Both the position numbers and the translations under genes were made by a program. The notes beneath the pieces were generated by a model. It saw nothing but the letters and a program-made list of their open reading frames with translations. It did no database searches and was not told the DNA's origin. Below are positions 1 through 10,770 of a DNA stretch of 64,000 nt, in pieces. The DNA comes from Glandiceps talaboti. Taxonomy: Eukaryota > Hemichordata > Enteropneusta > Spengelidae. Each line of letters begins with the position of its first letter. Position 1 is the stretch's first letter. The DNA is taken from assembly GCF_964340395.1 (NCBI RefSeq), contig NC_135569.1, positions 11,434,019 to 11,498,018 on the forward strand, read 5' to 3'.

Positions 1-111
1 AACCACGGCCTCTTTTACGACACCGTCCATTACGTGTCCTACCAGAGTCTCCCTCTTTCGAAGTCCGTGGAAGAAATAAGAGTGCTGGTTTGCGAGAAAG
101 ATTTGAATTGA
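1..111 (+). pseudogene. coding-like fragment cut by window edge
   Basis: The frame starting at base 1 is open for 36 codons and stops at TGA 109-111. It contains KSVEEIRVLVCEKD near its end. A related, frameshifted segment occurs at 26753-26922, where SVVEEITALVCENGD is readable. The two copies share the NxGLxY start and the S-V-x-E-E-I-x-x-L-V-C-E core. It could be the end of a real upstream exon or a decayed member of a dispersed coding family. I do not recognise the family. Confidence 0.3.
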
Positions 112-864
112 TGGTCAGCACTAAACTGACACTGTAATGCTCATCTCATCTCCACTAGTAAGCATTTACAAGTTCGTTTTCATTCAGGGCAACTGGTAAC
201 GCTTACGTACACATATATGGAAATGAACACCTCCAGCATTATGATCCTGATGGTGAGACAAGACATCGCTCTTATTTTATTTACCGTATTTCAAATTATA
301 TTGTGTTTGTCATTTGCTGTGTACAAACTGAGGTACAAACAATGAAAGGAACGGAACAGTAGATGTTAAAGAAACAATGAAGACAAAACATAAGATTTTT
401 TTCGTCAAATTTTAACTACACTCAATTTGACGAATACATTTGTCAATGAATCGAACTTAAACATGTAAACGAATGCGACAATAGAACATTCATATTGTGA
501 ACGAAATGAAACCACTAGCAAGTTTCTCTTGTTCTCTTAGGGTTATTGAATTGTAGGTAGTTGAAATTAAGAAAACCGATAAATTCCGCAACATTTGGTA
601 CATACATCAACCATAATAAGCATACATGTACTATCAAGCCCATTATAATATATAGTATTAAGTATTAATAGGTAATTTGCATAATTAATTATCTTTGGTA
701 ATTAGGCTATATCTTAAGAATGCAAAGCTTCAAATTTCATATAATTTGGTACATATATCAACCAGAACATGTGCACATGTCGTATGAAGTTTGTCGACAT
801 GGCTTAATTTTCTTTGGAATGCACGCCTAAAATTCCGTACAATTTGGCATATACACAATCTGAT

Positions 865-1053
865 TAAAATCCGATGTAGATGTCGGCTAATCGTGCATTG
901 CTATCTTACCATCGTTATTTAGCTTGAATTGACCTTCGTAGTACGAAGGCGATCAGGCTAAAAACGTAAACATGTACTACAAAGGTCAATTCAAGCTAAA
1001 TAACCATGGTAAGATAGCAATGCACGATTAGCCGACATCTACATCGGATTTTA
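865..1053. repeat. young long inverted repeat (hairpin)
   Basis: The left arm 865-944 and right arm 974-1053 are reverse complements over 80 bp with about two mismatches, around a 29-base loop. The arm begins taaaatccgatgtagatgtc and its inner end is a gtac/gtac junction. Near-identity of the arms implies recent formation or gene conversion. It could be a foldback MITE. No second copy was seen in the window. Confidence 0.85.
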
Positions 1054-1084
1054 CATCACGTACCTGTGTTTCGCATACGACCTT

Positions 1085-1390
1085 TGCTGCAACTTAGGTG
1101 GAGGAAATAATTTCGAACAATCAAACAAATCTCACTCTGTCAAAAACAACATGGCTGCCGCCAACGTAAGTGGCGGAGCGCGATCGTCATTTATAATTGC
1201 CGAAATTTGTATTTAAAACGCTATAAATTATCGATTCAACGAAAGATTTAAATAACCCATATTCCTATCTTACTCCGACAAGATGATAAACGCGATTCCG
1301 CCGCGCAATGTTTGACAGTAGTACAACAAAGAACTTCGACGTGTAGGCGTTGTCAGCTGTTTACAGTTTACAACACAACTTGAGTAAGTT
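1085..1390 (+). promoter_or_regulatory. CpG-richer promoter-like patch with two donor-like sites
   Basis: CpG dinucleotides are denser here than in surrounding DNA. An ATG at 1151 lies in a YY1-like context (aacATGGCTGCC) and reads MAAAN straight into gtaagt at 1166. A second gtaagt follows at 1384. This resembles a 5' end with alternative first exons, plausibly for the FOXRED2-like gene downstream. The MAAAN exon ends in phase 0 and cannot join the phase-1 acceptor at 4998 directly, so the link is inference. Confidence 0.35.
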
Positions 1391-1663
1391 AGCTTTGTGA
1401 CCCTGAAATGTAAATTTGTCGTCAATTTTTGACGTGGTAATCAATTTTAAAGTTATTGAAACCGATTTAGATGTATTCCTTGTGATTTTATCATCATAGT
1501 TTGTGGTGTTATATGTCTTGAGTATTTTTTCTGTCGTTTGAGTTTTTTTCTTGTAATGTTCGGTGTTAGGTTAGCTGCAATAATTGTAGCGTCTTGTTGC
1601 GGTTTTGTGGGTTTTTTCGTCTGTTTTGGTGACTTTTTAAGTTTTTGCGTTTAACCCGCACCT

Positions 1664-1708
1664 GTATTGTATTGTATCGTATCGTATTGTATTGTATTGT
1701 ATTGTATT
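1664..1708. repeat. pentanucleotide microsatellite (TATTG)n
   Basis: About nine units of tattg/tatcg in a row. Confidence 0.9.
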
Positions 1709-2095
1709 GGGTTTATTGTAACTGAGGTAATGACAAAGAAAATGATTGCAGTGGAAAGTTTATCCCCAGAGTAAATAGAAAGTAATGTACTTGAGGGGTC
1801 CAAATATTGACAACATTGAGTGTTTTATACTAAAATTAGATTTTTTTCCAGCTCTAGCAAAGTGTTCGCTATTTGTAATTTGAACTTAGTAGGCCTCTTT
1901 CGGATGTGAAGTACAGTTATTAGCACCATACACTTTCATTTGAAACAAAATCAACACAAAAACTTCAGATCTAAACTGGGTCCCTTATAAATATAAATTT
2001 GTAACGATGCAATAAACACTGCACTATATATGTCACTAGATGTTATCAATTCCGTAATACAAGAAGATGACGACATTATTAGGAGGGAAACTTAC

Positions 2096-2263
2096 GATTG
2101 TACCTGTCCATATTGCTGCACATGCGTACTTGACCTTGGATAGACAGAGAGGAATGCATATAACACCTGATAACACTTGCACACATCCTAATACAATGAA
2201 GGTGATACCTAGACTACGAAGAACTGAACTTGAAGCTTGGCAATCCATCATCAAGGTTGTCAT
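2096..2263 (-). pseudogene. possible MS4A/tetraspanner-like exon relic
   Basis: The minus frame encodes a hydrophobic stretch, LRSLGITFIVLGCVQVLSGV, followed by a second hydrophobic stretch and AIWTGTI. It then runs into gtaagt (acttac on the + strand at 2090-2095). The LG-I-x-x-V-L-G-x-x-Q-x-L-x-G pattern followed by a W-(T/S)-G turn resembles the first two membrane segments of MS4A/CD20-like proteins. No flanking exons were found, so it is a chance ORF or a relic. Confidence 0.25.
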
Positions 2264-2531
2264 TTGGCAGACGTTTTATAAATACCACGACGACATATTG
2301 AAAACAGGAGGGAAGTGTCATTGTTACAAAATGTACTTTTGTTGGCATAGGATTGACGGAGTAATGGTTGTCTACATTGCAAATCCTGGCTCTAGTTGCA
2401 ATAATTGTAGCGTTCGTTTTTGAGTTGTTGTACGCATACTAAAGTGTCGAGGAATCGTTCTTGAAAAATGCCGTGTTTGTGCTAGGAAAGTATTCAGTAC
2501 AGGCATAGAAGTACATGTATCAACCACTTCC

Positions 2532-2601
2532 ATGGTACAGGCTACAACTATTTTAATATTGTTGACAAGCTTCAAGTTCAACATTGTTTTGTCAGATGTC
2601 A
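2532..2601 (+). CDS. FOXRED2: proposed first coding exon of the FOXRED2-like gene (signal peptide)
   Basis: ATG at 2532 opens MVQATTILILLTS, a short N-region followed by a hydrophobic core as in a cleavable signal peptide. The reading stays open to a candidate donor GTGAAG at 2602. That donor leaves phase 1, which is what the acceptor at 4997/4998 needs. The join would give VLSDVK followed by HHEYIIIGAG, putting the signal peptide just before the FAD motif as in vertebrate FOXRED2. The donor is weaker than those of the other exons, and another 5' exon remains possible. Confidence 0.4.
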
Positions 2602-4997
2602 GTGAAGATACACAAGATAGTCATTCAATATATGTGGATTCTGTTTATGTTGTCAGATCATTATTTCTACTTTGAAAAAAAATTACAGATAGTCAAAGTC
2701 ATGGTATCATACATAACATACTAGGGACACATATACCATAGTGGTCAAAACACTGAGAAACGAGGTAAGCACTTATTGAAATAAATCTTTAAAGATAGAG
2801 GAAATACTTCAGCATCAACATATATTAATTATTATTGTCAAAGATAAAGAAAGATCAGTGATGAAGCTGATATGTGATTTATAATTCATGTATACAAATT
2901 TAGTAGGTATAGCTACAATATAGTAAAATGGCATGTCCTTTCTACAAAAAAAGTATAGACTGAGCAGTTCAAATCATCTATGATGGCTGTCACACATTTT
3001 GTTCTTAATGGTTTTGTAATTGATAGATTGTGTCACTGTCCTGCACAATGGTGTGATGTTATCACTTGTGGTGCAGTTGTGTGTTTGTTACTGTTACTAG
3101 TATATTCACCAATCTTCTTAAGTAACCTAGAGGTTACTCGGTAGCTGTGACTGCAAGTGCAGGTTGTACTTTGACTGTACCCATGCAAAATTTGAAGTGT
3201 CATGAAGAGAAGAGTGAAAGAACAAGCCAATCAAATGTATAGTATTCAATCACTTCTTACCCTCCCAATCCACCCAGCCTTTATCACAAGTCAATATGCT
3301 GTGGGTCATTGGTAGAGCTGAGCAACAATGCATTTGTCCAGTTAAAGCTGCTGAAGTCGTTTTTCAGCATATGTCAGAGATGTTTTTAAGATTTCACACT
3401 ATGAAGAATAGGCAACTTAGCTTGTTAGGGCAAAAATAAATAATGAAAGTGAAGTTTTATGTAACTTAAAACTAAAGGCCAGGTGAGTAATCTTTTAGTC
3501 AAAATACACCAATAAATGTTAGCAACTTCTTGATAAATCAAGCTGTATCATATTAAAAATTTTACAGTTACATTTTCATATTATTTTTTGGTAAATAATA
3601 GAAAACTACATGATTCCTCAGACATCCACCTCCAATGAATTCATGAAAATATTTACCTCCATATTGTATTTTAAAATAGATTTTCCCAGTTTTATTTATC
3701 CAGTGAACATTTCTTAAGAAATTTAGCTCTTTTTTTTATTTACAGCAATAATTATATATTAATATATCATATAATTATCATGGTGGATTTTCATTATTAT
3801 TTGAAATTGTTTCTTTTTCTCATTTGAAGTTGTACATTGTATATTTACCAACAACACATTACAGTCAATCAAAACAGTAATCAAATTTTACCTTCTCTAT
3901 ATCACGATGGGGATTTTAATACTATTTCTAATATACAGGTACATGTATGTGTTCTCTAAAATAGAAATCAGAACAATCCACTGATTACAAATTTGACAGG
4001 ACATCTTAAAAAAATATGCAATTATTCTCTTGTTTGACAGTGTTGTGGCTAGATTATCTATGGACACAAACAAATTCATTAGAATTTGTTGAAGATTTGT
4101 GGTTACCATGGCAATAAAATTGGTGATATTTAAAAATAAAGCTTAAGAATGCCAACTTCAAAGTTCATATAACTTGGTACATACGTCAACCGTAACAAAT
4201 CACACGTGTTTGATGTATTTTTTTATATGCATGTCTTTATGATGATTAGGCAATATCTTCAGAAGGCAAGCTTTAAATTTCAGATAATTTAGTACATGCA
4301 TTGATTTGTATAATTGATGATTCTTCGATATGTTAACTATGCAACCTCCAAATTATAGTTTCATACAATTAATATTCCAATTAAGGGTTACATCGTGTAT
4401 AATAGCTATAGCTTTAGAATTTTGCTTTCCAACAATGTGTGTATGATCAGAATTATATGGTTTTCCCCTTATTATTACGGGAGGCTTTCAGTTTAAATCT
4501 GGTTTTACATATATAAAACTCGAAAAGCAGCATGTATAACTTATAAAGAAAGAGATGTTAAGTGTTCCCTTTGTTTATATTGTTAGATTTTGAACAACAT
4601 ATTAGGCCAAAAAAAGGAGAATTGTTTCTGGTCAGGACATATTGTCTACAGTGGTGCGATGACTTGAATATTTTTTTTTATTCACAACAAACCTGTCATT
4701 CAGTCTGCTAATTATGGCAGTTACTGTTCTTTTCATTTAGTACTTTAGAGCAAGTGTGTATGTGGGGCAGATGTCATTTGCTTGTTCATGATTGGCTCTG
4801 CCGTTGTCTTCATTGAAGTAGGGAGGGTTATTTTTGTGTTTTCCCCTGGATCTGTAGACGGCATGGGCTGGACAAACGCAAAAAAAAAATATCGATGCGA
4901 GGGTACTTTAAGTGATGCACGTGCTGACCAGAAACAATTATCTTGTTTTGGCCTTGTATAGTATAATATATAATAGTGTCGTTGTCTTCATTTACAG
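2602..4997 (+). other. proposed intron 1 of the FOXRED2-like gene
   Basis: AT-rich, with no recognisable gene. It holds degenerate copies (4140-4320) of the repeat also seen near 570-860 and a complete MITE at 4604-4954, immediately before the exon at 4998. Confidence 0.45.
4604..4954. mobile_element. MITE with AGGCC terminal inverted repeats (family A)
   Basis: The ends aggccaaaa...aattgtttctggtcag and its reverse complement form terminal inverted repeats of about 30 bp around roughly 290 bp of non-coding DNA. A related, reverse-oriented partial copy lies at 16206-16500. The outermost AGGCC followed by A/T-rich bases is shared with the elements at 15406 and 34957, suggesting a common mobilising transposase. 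Confidence 0.75.
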
Positions 4998-6151
4998 AGC
5001 ATCATGAATACATTATCATCGGAGCGGGACCGGGTGGTCTGCAGATGGGGTATTTCATGGAGAGGGCGAACAAAGATTATCTGATCATTGAAAGCGCCAA
5101 CAGACCTGGTTCGTTTTTCCGTTCGCAACCCCGTCATCGGTTCCTCATCTCCGTCAACAAGCGATTTAACCTCTTCCCCGAGCATGAATTTAACATGAGG
5201 CACGATTGGAACTCCCTGTTATGTGATGATCCATCTCTACTCTTCACAAAATACTCCGAAGAACTCTTCCCCGATGCCGAAGATTTGGTTCGTTACATCG
5301 AGGACTTCACCTTCAAGCTCAAAATCCGTGTTCGTTACAACACAAGGATCGAATACATCGAAAAGAAGACGAAAGAAGATGGCGACAGCAAACTTTTCCA
5401 CTTGAGAGGCAAAGATGGCACAAAGTTCACGTGTAGAGTATTGCTAATGGCAACTGGAGCCATCAGCGAAAAATTGCCTACTTTTCCTGGTATTGAACTA
5501 GCCGAGACGTACGCACATCATGACATAGATAAGAAGAAGTATGATGGGAAGAGAGTTGCCGTTATTGGACGTGGCAATAGTGCACTTGAAGTGGCCAATC
5601 ACCTTGCAGGACATGCTGCCATTCTCCATATATATGCTGGGCAGCCACCTAAATTTGCATGGAATACACATTTTGTAGGTAAGTTACATACAATGAGTGT
5701 GTTTTGTTAGACAAGAAAATACTGCATAGTTGAATCAGGATTTAGTTGTTCATAAATTTAACTTCGTATTGCACCGAAATGTTCAATTATATTAGCTAAC
5801 CAAACTTAAGACTAAACATTTGCACAGATGAGGTTTGGTCATACTAATCACGATTTGTACACTAATCAATCTCTGTGACGATCAATCACCTCAAATTTGT
5901 AATTGATTTGGTTAATTAGTTAGCTGGTTGGTTGGTGGGCTGGTTGGTTGGTTGATAGATTGATTGAGTGGTTGGTTGGTTGGTTGGTTGATATATCAAT
6001 TTATCGATCGATCGATAGACTGATTAACTGACAGACTGACTGACTGATGACTGACTGACTGACTGACTGACTGATCGATCGATCGATCGGTTGGTTAATT
6101 GATCGATTGATTGGTTGACTGTCCGATTGACTGACTGACAGGCAGACTGAC

Positions 6152-6195
<44 letters not shown>

Positions 6196-9100
6196 CGGTC
6201 GATTTAATTGACAGGTGACATCAGAGCCATTAACAACACAGTACTCGATATGTACCAGTTGAAATCCCTTCATGCTTACCTCGGTGCCAAGGTCGAGAGA
6301 TTTTGTAAGAGAGACGATGGCGCTATCGACCTGTGCTTCAAAGATTTGGTACTTAACTGGACTCCACCAGGCCATTTCCGTACCACTGTAACATATGACA
6401 ATATCATCGTTTGTACTGGCTGGAACTACATCGACCAGTCGATTTTCGCTCCAGATATTTGTCCGGGTAAGTCTGATATCATCAGTTCAGTTTGGTACGG
6501 AATGATGCAGTATAATAGAAACTTGTTTCCGCGGTTTAGAGTCTGTAAACTGCTGTCAATAGTTAACAATGTAACATTTACTGCCTTTTTCCATAGAAAC
6601 TATCAATTTATTTTTCACCACTGGGTTGACACAGTTTCAATATAGTTAGGTTGGAAAAGTAAAACAAATGTAACGGTTAATAGCTCTGCCAGACAAGTTT
6701 TCCCACCCAAATGGATTCTATTTAATTCTTTCGTGTGTAAATTCACAAAATATTTAGACGATTAAAATAAGTGAATGGAAAATGTTAAAATTTGCATGTA
6801 TAATTTTTCCCTTTGAATTTCATTTACCAGAAACAAAGAAAGAAGGAAAGTTCCCAGTATTGAAGACAAATTGGGAAGTTAGCAACGTAAAGGACATGTA
6901 TTACCTAGGTACTGCTATGCAGACTAACGATCGAAAGGCTGCATCAGGTTTCATTCATGGATTCCGTTACAACGTCCGTGTTCTCTTCAATTTACTGTCA
7001 GAGGAGTACAACCAAGTACCATTCCCAATCATCGAGTATCCAAGAGACTTGGAGGTAGTTGGCGACAAGATTGTTTGTAAGTACATTCATTCGTTCATTA
7101 ATATCTGCTTCATTAACATCCGCTATCACATTTACTTACATGATCTACCACTATGACATTGAACAACAAAAATGTTTTAGTTTGTGTCTGTTTATTAAAG
7201 TGGCCATATAGATGAGAATTTGTATTTATTTTGGATTTTTTATTTGATAAAACAACTTCACTATGTTTTTCTACTTGAAACAATAATGTGAAATAACATA
7301 TACCAAGTCCATGTTCAAAACTCAATACATTGCAGAAAGATGCAAAAAGGGTAAAAAGTTTGTTATTGTATGTACAATAACAAACATTTTACACATTGTT
7401 TAATGTTTTACATTTTATTGAGTTGCGAACATGGACTTGGTATATGTTATTTCACTATATTTTTCAAGTAGAAAAACATAATGGAGCTGTTTTATTAAAT
7501 AAAAATCCAAAATGAATACCAAATTCTCATCCATATGGCCACTTTAAGCCGATAGCTCACTTTACATACTATTTTATTTTAATGCCAGCCCGTGCAAGTA
7601 TAGCAGCCAGTATCTACCAAGTAAATACTTTCCTCGGAGATGCCATCATCATACCCGAAGACAGCAGTGAAAAGATCCAGTACTTTGAAGATTTACCGGT
7701 CGACTACATGCTGGAAACAAAACGTTTCACCAAAGAGAAACATCTATTTATCATGAAACTGACTTATGGTTTTGACGAGTAAGTAAAACTGTTGTTGTTG
7801 CCAAAAAACTAACGATAACTTGGTGACAAAAGGTATAATAATATACTATGTTTGTATATATGCATTCTTAAGATATAGCCTAATTACTAAAAAACATCAA
7901 TTATTCAAACAGATAATTAATCTTCATTGTATGTTTACCAAAATCTAGATGTGTATCAAGTTTCATTAGAATCGGTATAGTAGTTTCGAGTTTCGAGAGT
8001 CCACAGACAGACAGACAGACAGACATGCAGAGAAAAGCATAATATAACCTCTCCTGGGAGGCAAAAATGAAAACTAACCCATTACTACATGCATGCTTAA
8101 CTTTTTTGTTTGAGAAATAGCACAATGGCGTTTATATAATATATGGATAGGGGAGGGTATTGGGAGGGGATATCTTCCTCCTGCAGTAGACAATTTTCAC
8201 AAACAACTAACTACAGTTGTTCAGGAGTGATTTCATGCCCAAATGACAAATACCGTTATCTTGTTGTTTTCCAATGATCGTCCACCCCCACCCCTCACTT
8301 CAAGTTGTGTTTTTCAATATGACACCCCTCACTTAAAACATCACCCATGGCTAGTTACAAATGACTGGCCCTTAAAGGCCAGTGGTGAAAGATTACTGGC
8401 TTTGCAACTTTTATATTACATGACTATAAATATACACGCTTTCGCAATTTCTCATTTGCAGTTTTGGTCGCTGGGGGCAGGATGCCACAGCGTTTGTCCA
8501 CTGGCCTGACATTGACAACAAGGAGTGTCAAGCTTTCCTTCGTCCCATCATTACATATTACAACTATGGTAAAGAAGTTGATGTAGCATGGTGCATGGAG
8601 TCTCTGCTACTGCGATTCGACACCAAAGACTTCCCGGAAGACAACCCTGACAAAAACAGGGGAATCGTCAAAAACTTCTTGAACAAATGTGTAAGTGTTG
8701 AGTTGTTTTTGTTCTCTCACTAGAACAAAGTTACTACTACTAGCTATAGTATTGTTTCATGTGTGTAGAATAAAGATACTTTCAACTCAACAACATATCA
8801 CTAATCTAGTCTAGTAAGATCTCAGGCCTGTACTCCCAAGGCTGCCAACAAAAGCCGAGGATGACAGTACCAATGGTGCGTCTGTAGGAAGACTTCGGAC
8901 CTGTACTGAAGGTTGCCGAAGAAAGCAGTAGGATGACAGTTCTCCTGTTCGGCAGATCTTGGGGATTACACCTCGTTATCAGCTCGGCACTGTACGCGAT
9001 CTTTAGTCGCTTGGCTTGTACTATAGAGGGTCTTGCAGTTCTAGACAAGATAATCTCGAAATTTATGAAAGTTGTACTGTTTAATTGCTAGACAAGATTC

Positions 9101-9483
9101 AATATTTGTCGGAATATTTCAAAATGTTTTTCTTTTTTGATTTTAACAGAGAATGGGTTTAAGTTTTCTGACAGCAAAAGTTTTCGATTTTTATTTGGTT
9201 ATTTTTATAGGTGCACTCTACGTTAATTCACTTTTGTCATTCGTGTTGTTATGCTTTTCTTTTCCAGACCAATCTGCATCCCGGTAAGAAGTGGTGCGAT
9301 AGTTGGTTAGTATCCAAGGAGGCGTATAATGCAATATTTACACCTCTCACCGAGGAAGAGAAATCCCGATTACCACCAGACTACATTGCTATGGGGAACT
9401 GCAAACCATACTCTTTAGAGCTAACACCAAAAGACCCAGAGGCATCGGTCATGAAACCAAAATTCGCCTCGGAAATCCAATAA
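4998..9483 (+). CDS. FOXRED2: FOXRED2-like FAD-dependent oxidoreductase
   Basis: Exons: 4998-5678, 6215-6466, 6831-7076, 7589-7778, 8462-8690, 9268-9483 (stop TAA 9481). All introns are GT-AG and phases join exactly, giving 603 codons before the missing 5' exon. The protein starts with HHEYIIIGAGPGGLQMGYF, a GxGxxG FAD-binding fold. A second nucleotide-binding motif, VIGRGNSALE, follows about 190 residues later, then NTHFVGDIRAINN across the exon 2/3 join and FIHGFRYNVR. These match vertebrate FOXRED2 (ERFAD), a flavoprotein of the ER lumen linked to ER-associated degradation. The C-terminus ends ASEIQ, without the KDEL-type retrieval signal of the vertebrate protein. No ATG lies in frame at the start of the first listed exon, so a 5' exon carrying the signal peptide is required; see 2532-2601. 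Intron 2 is packed with GATT/GACT repeats and intron 3 carries a MITE. Confidence 0.9.
5912..6195. repeat. tetranucleotide repeat field (GGTT, GATC, GACT, GATT)
   Basis: Blocks of ggtt, gatc, gact and gatt repeats fill the 3' half of a FOXRED2-like intron. They end about 20 bases before the acceptor at 6214. Confidence 0.9.
7195..7547. mobile_element. TTAA-flanked foldback MITE, copy 1
   Basis: TTAA at 7195-7198 and 7544-7547 flanks long inverted arms beginning AGTGGCCATA. The arms extend inward through the 'gatgagaatttg' and 'aagtccatgttc' blocks and leave a short centre near 7350. A second copy with the same structure is at 24132-24494. TTAA target duplication is the hallmark of piggyBac-type elements. 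There is no transposase ORF. It lies in the FOXRED2-like intron between 7076 and 7589. Confidence 0.85.
7855..8050. repeat. dispersed repeat fragment with (CAGA)n tail
   Basis: Contains 'caagtttcattagaatcggt', then 'gtagtttcgag' and a cagacagacag run near 8004-8025. This layout is typical of widespread non-autonomous repeats in invertebrates. It lies in the intron after 7778. Confidence 0.5.
8817..9050. repeat. GC-richer imperfect tandem duplication in intron
   Basis: Two diverged copies of a roughly 70-bp unit ('cctgtact...ggatgacagt') occur between the exons ending 8690 and starting 9268. No coding potential with proper splice sites was found. Confidence 0.45.
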
Positions 9484-10450
9484 TGGCGTCAAGGAAAAAT
9501 CTACACACGCCAATTCAACTTGTGTGGACTGTGGTCAATTCAACTTTAATAGTTGTATACCATGCCAAACATAGTAAGATAAAACAGCGACCGTCAGATG
9601 TTAGGCTCTACTTTTTGCAAGACCTTGATGACAAATTCAAATATAAGCCCATCACTAGATCTAGATTGTAAATCACAGTGAAAGAAAAAATACACGTGAC
9701 CTGTAGGTGATATGTAAGAGACGATACTGCACCTGTAAATTATGAGAAAAGTCGTTGGTGGCACGCTTTGTTGGAGCCCCACCAACGACAGTATCGTTAA
9801 AATCTATTAGACATCGCGTTGTTGCGACTTTGATTCTGGAGATCTGTATCAAAATACTCCTGCTATTTCTATATCTAACCAATAACGTCATTAGCTAACA
9901 AATCAACGTTAGTCGTGCAGTACACATACGTTTTATGCTTGTTTATATGGGCCTGCTTCAAACAATAAATATTAAATGATAATTAAATAATAGTATATAG
10001 TAATAATACAAATTATAATAATTGGGTTTATTTGAATATTAACCACCCTACCTGGGGTAGTTTTTTATGTTGAGTTCAAAAAAAGTGGTCATTTAGTGAA
10101 CATCAGTTGCCATGGTAACCAAAATAACCATATTATGTGATTTTTTTGAAAAATTAGACATAAAACATACACCAGATATCATCAACTAGTGCATGTCAAC
10201 AGCAATGATGATACTGTATATTATTGTTTGTACTTGGATTTTATCCAACAAAATATCTGTCTGCTTTTAAATTCTCCAACTCAACTGATAGACTATGACA
10301 ACACGATGTGCGTATGCATACGTATATATTTCCGGGTCCCAGTGACACATGCCAAATTCAAACGATAAGGACACAATATAGTTGGGATTGATCACAGTAT
10401 CACTACATCGATTGTTACAGGAATATCAATATTATTATCCAGAATTTCTC
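9484..10450 (+). other. 3' UTR and downstream of the FOXRED2-like gene
   Basis: An AATAAA at 9964-9969, about 480 bases after the stop, is a plausible polyadenylation signal. The remainder is AT-rich with no gene seen. Confidence 0.4.
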
Positions 10451-10479
10451 AGTCGTCAAGCTTGCTGACAAGTGCAGTG

Positions 10480-10770
10480 TTATAAAGATGGCGACTGTTA
10501 TATTTTGCGTGTGCAAGTCGACTGACGTCACTAGAATGTATTACAATGTAGCTATTTATATTGCTTTTATTTTGATACAATAACATGTACCACTGATGCA
10601 GTCTAGTCAATGGAAAAAATTCGGGTGCTTACTTTTGCAAAAGAAGTTTTAATCTCTTAATGCCATAGTGATACGATTCAAAATGTCATCGAAATTTTGA
10701 TCTCTTGATTGTTGTAATTCACTTTTGTATGACGTCACGGCAATACCCCATCAGAATATGATGACGTCAT
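10480..10770. promoter_or_regulatory. cluster of three perfect CRE palindromes
   Basis: TGACGTCA occurs at 10523-10530, 10730-10737 and 10762-10769. TGACGTCA is the consensus site of CREB/ATF factors. A 'tataaag' and an ATG in YY1-like context (aagATGGCGAC, ATG at 10488) precede the first site. It is a candidate enhancer or promoter between FOXRED2-like and ING. A fourth TGACGTCA lies in ING intron 1 at 14443. Confidence 0.5.

Larger units (their letters stand above)
112..2531. other. upstream non-coding stretch
   Basis: No convincing + strand gene is visible here. Bases 570-860 hold degenerate repeats of a 'ttggtacatayatcaacc' theme that recurs at 4140-4320. It also contains the inverted repeat at 865-1053, a CpG-richer promoter-like patch at 1085-1390, a pentanucleotide tract at 1664-1708 and a possible minus-strand exon relic at 2096-2263. 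Confidence 0.6.

Noticed and set aside
2067-2423. 118-codon + strand ORF
   Set aside because: No recognisable domain, and it lies opposite a hydrophobic minus-strand frame. Likely a shadow or chance ORF.
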